Part shown: positions 63,012-64,000 of the stretch, in pieces
How the letters are laid out: every line of letters begins with the position of its first letter
Position numbering within the stretch: the stretch's first letter is position 1
Origin: Parabacteroides bouchesdurhonensis
GTDB lineage: Bacteria; Bacteroidota; Bacteroidia; Bacteroidales; Tannerellaceae
DNA: 64,000 nucleotides
Assembly: GCF_900186615.1 (NCBI RefSeq)
Contig: NZ_LT896588.1
Span: 1,594,961 to 1,658,960, forward strand
Direction of reading: 5' to 3'
Position numbers and translations under genes: made by a program
Notes under the pieces: model-generated
Told to the model about the DNA's origin: nothing
The model's database searches: none
Seen by the model: the letters and a program-made list of their open reading frames with translations, nothing else

Positions 63012-63641
63012 TTAAAACCAGTTTTCTTCTTCGCTATTTAATTCTTGAACCGGAACTTCATCCTGTAAAAGAGAATCAGCTGGAAGAACTTCTGCATCAC
63101 CGCTGCTTACTTCCAAAAGCAGAGATGCTGCCAGTGGTACTTGGTCGCCTTTGTATAAACTGCGTCCGTTTGCTGATACACCTATTGCCAGGTCCTTGAA
63201 GTCACCCGGAACATATTTTATTTCAATATTGTTAAATCCTCGGGCTTTAAGCAATGCGTATGCCTGACGGAAAGATAAGTCTTCAATTTCCGGAATAAGC
63301 CCCATTTGCGAAGTAAGTGCGTTGATAGTAACAAAAACGATGCGCCCTTCTTTTACTTTCGATCCGACAGACGGAACTAATTCCACGATAGAGCCGGGTG
63401 TTACATCTTTGGAGAAGACGGAATCAATTACATTATAACGTAAACCGCTACTTTCAAAAAAAGACGCCGCTTCCTGTAGTTTCAATCCTTTTACATCTGG
63501 CACGATAACGGCTTCATTATGGCGTGTATAGGTATCTAACCAAGCTAGTACGCCATAGATAACACCGCCTGTAACTACTGCTGCCAGCAGTAAGTTTATG
63601 ACTATCGGACTCTTTATCAGCTTAACAAAAAATCTACTCAT
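63012..63641 (-). CDS. Membrane-anchored PASTA-domain protein
   Basis: The 209-residue protein has one N-terminal transmembrane helix (INLLLAAVVTGGVIYGVLAW) and PASTA domains outside: residues ~42-110 (VIVPDVKGLKLQEAASFFES) and ~112-180 (GLIPEIEDLSFRQAYALLKA), with an acidic tail. PASTA domains bind muropeptides or beta-lactam-like structures in Firmicutes kinases and PBPs; here there is no kinase or PBP domain. With ddl two genes downstream, a role in cell-wall sensing or assembly is reasonable. A -7 element lies at 63667-63674. Confidence 0.9.
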   Translation of the reverse strand: MSRFFVKLIKSPIVINLLLAAVVTGGVIYGVLAWLDTYTRHNEAVIVPDVKGLKLQEAASFFESSGLRYNVIDSVFSKDVTPGSIVELVPSVGSKVKEGRIVFVTINALTSQMGLIPEIEDLSFRQAYALLKARGFNNIEIKYVPGDFKDLAIGVSANGRSLYKGDQVPLAASLLLEVSSGDAEVLPADSLLQDEVPVQELNSEEENWF

Positions 63642-63666
63642 TTTTGTCTTGTATTTGTAGGTGGGT

Positions 63667-63674
63667 CAAAAGTA
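63667..63674 (-). promoter_or_regulatory. -7 element of the PASTA-rluA-ddl operon
   Basis: The minus strand reads TACTTTTG, 25 bases before the PASTA start codon. Confidence 0.55.
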
Positions 63675-63717
63675 GAAAAAAAACATCACATAGACGCTAT
63701 TCCATTTCGTACATTGC

Positions 63718-63766
63718 TACAAAAACAAAGAAAGTAAAGGCTTTTTACAAAACCTCTACTTTCTTT
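63718..63766 (-). terminator. Terminator after rpmH
   Basis: AAAGAAAGTA (63727-63736) with AGG (63738-63740) pairs with CCT (63753-63755) and TACTTTCTTT (63757-63766) around one mismatch. On the minus strand GTTTTTG follows the stem. Confidence 0.75.
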
Positions 63767-63788
63767 AAAATCTTACTAACAGGATTTA

Positions 63789-63941
63789 TTATCCGTTATA
63801 CTCGTCTGATACTGTTAATTTAGCTCTTCCTTTTGCACGACGAGCTGCTAATACTCTACGGCCATTAGCTGTAGCCATTCTGGAACGGAAGCCGTGCTTG
63901 TTCTTTCTTTTTCTGTTGGAAGGTTGGAATGTTCTTTTCAT
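63789..63941 (-). CDS. rpmH: 50S ribosomal protein L34
   Basis: The 50-residue, arginine/lysine-rich protein begins [20 protein letters not shown] and continues [20 protein letters not shown], which is the L34 signature over its full length; the last eight residues (TVSDEYNG) are the Bacteroidota extension. L34 is part of the large ribosomal subunit and binds 23S rRNA. The start is ATG 63941 and the stop TAA. Its own -7 element is at 63985-63992 and a terminator follows at 63718-63766, so it is a single-gene unit here. Confidence 0.98.
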   Translation of the reverse strand: MKRTFQPSNRKRKNKHGFRSRMATANGRRVLAARRAKGRAKLTVSDEYNG

Positions 63942-63984
63942 TTCTCTATATTTTTATTTATTATTCGCATACTTATTTGGGCTG

Positions 63985-63992
63985 CAAAGATA
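63985..63992 (-). promoter_or_regulatory. -7 element of rpmH
   Basis: The minus strand reads TATCTTTG, 43 bases before the rpmH start codon. Confidence 0.6.
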
Positions 63993-64000
63993 AAGGCTTT

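Noticed and set aside
63642-64000. Replication origin near rpmH
   Set aside because: rpmH is close to dnaA in some bacteria, but no DnaA-box cluster or dnaA/rnpA gene is visible here.

Overview
The window is chromosomal DNA from a member of the Bacteroidales (Bacteroidota). The evidence is a SusC/SusD pair with SusE-like surface lipoproteins, lipoprotein signals followed by acidic residues, LytS/LytTR two-component systems, a sodium-pumping decarboxylase in the order oadG-oadA-oadB, and many promoters with the Bacteroides-type -7 element TAnnTTTG. Overall gene content resembles Parabacteroides, Bacteroides and their relatives; I cannot place the genus from sequence alone. I see no rRNA, tRNA, transposase, prophage or CRISPR array.

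Region 1 (1-17117) is a polysaccharide utilisation locus for an alpha-mannose-rich glycan such as fungal mannan or a high-mannose glycan. It encodes a SusC transporter (5' end outside the window), SusD, two tandem SusE-like binding lipoproteins, two GH76 endo-alpha-1,6-mannanases, two GH92 exo-alpha-mannosidases and a GH125 exo-alpha-1,6-mannosidase. A sirtuin-type deacylase on the opposite strand interrupts it, and the second GH92 carries a C-terminal LamG-like domain. The usual regulator is not in view.

Region 2 (17191-33000) is mostly housekeeping: overlapping NhaC antiporter and dicarboxylate/amino-acid:cation symporter genes, a DEDDh exonuclease, an ECF sigma factor, two FKBP prolyl isomerases, an Lrp-type regulator, a serine protease leading an xseA-xseB-ispD-recG operon, an M23/LysM cell-wall hydrolase, and an operon of DUF1599, a DoxX/MauE-like protein, tpiA, a SPOR protein and folE (30463-34308).

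Region 3 (34309-43664) is the most unusual part. A 421-bp gap contains a 114-bp near-perfect inverted-repeat element built from four 14-bp dyads spaced exactly 22 bp apart. It is followed on one strand by a LytS/LytTR two-component system, a membrane NapH-like/ferredoxin fusion with a Tat-type iron-sulphur aldo/keto reductase, and a TonB-type outer-membrane barrel protein with a second LytS/LytTR pair. The barrel gene has a textbook promoter flanked by a 9-bp inverted repeat that ends at the start codon.

Region 4 (43665-64000) is largely on the minus strand: an unassigned ATP-grasp protein, a DUF349 protein, a secreted PI-PLC-like protein, the oadGAB sodium pump, an inositol monophosphatase, a divergent TamB-TamL pair, then a PASTA protein, a RluA pseudouridine synthase, D-Ala-D-Ala ligase and an acyltransferase, and finally rpmH (ribosomal protein L34) at the right edge. 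Sodium appears to be a common currency: an Na+-pumping decarboxylase, an Na+/H+ antiporter and a cation-coupled symporter are all encoded here.
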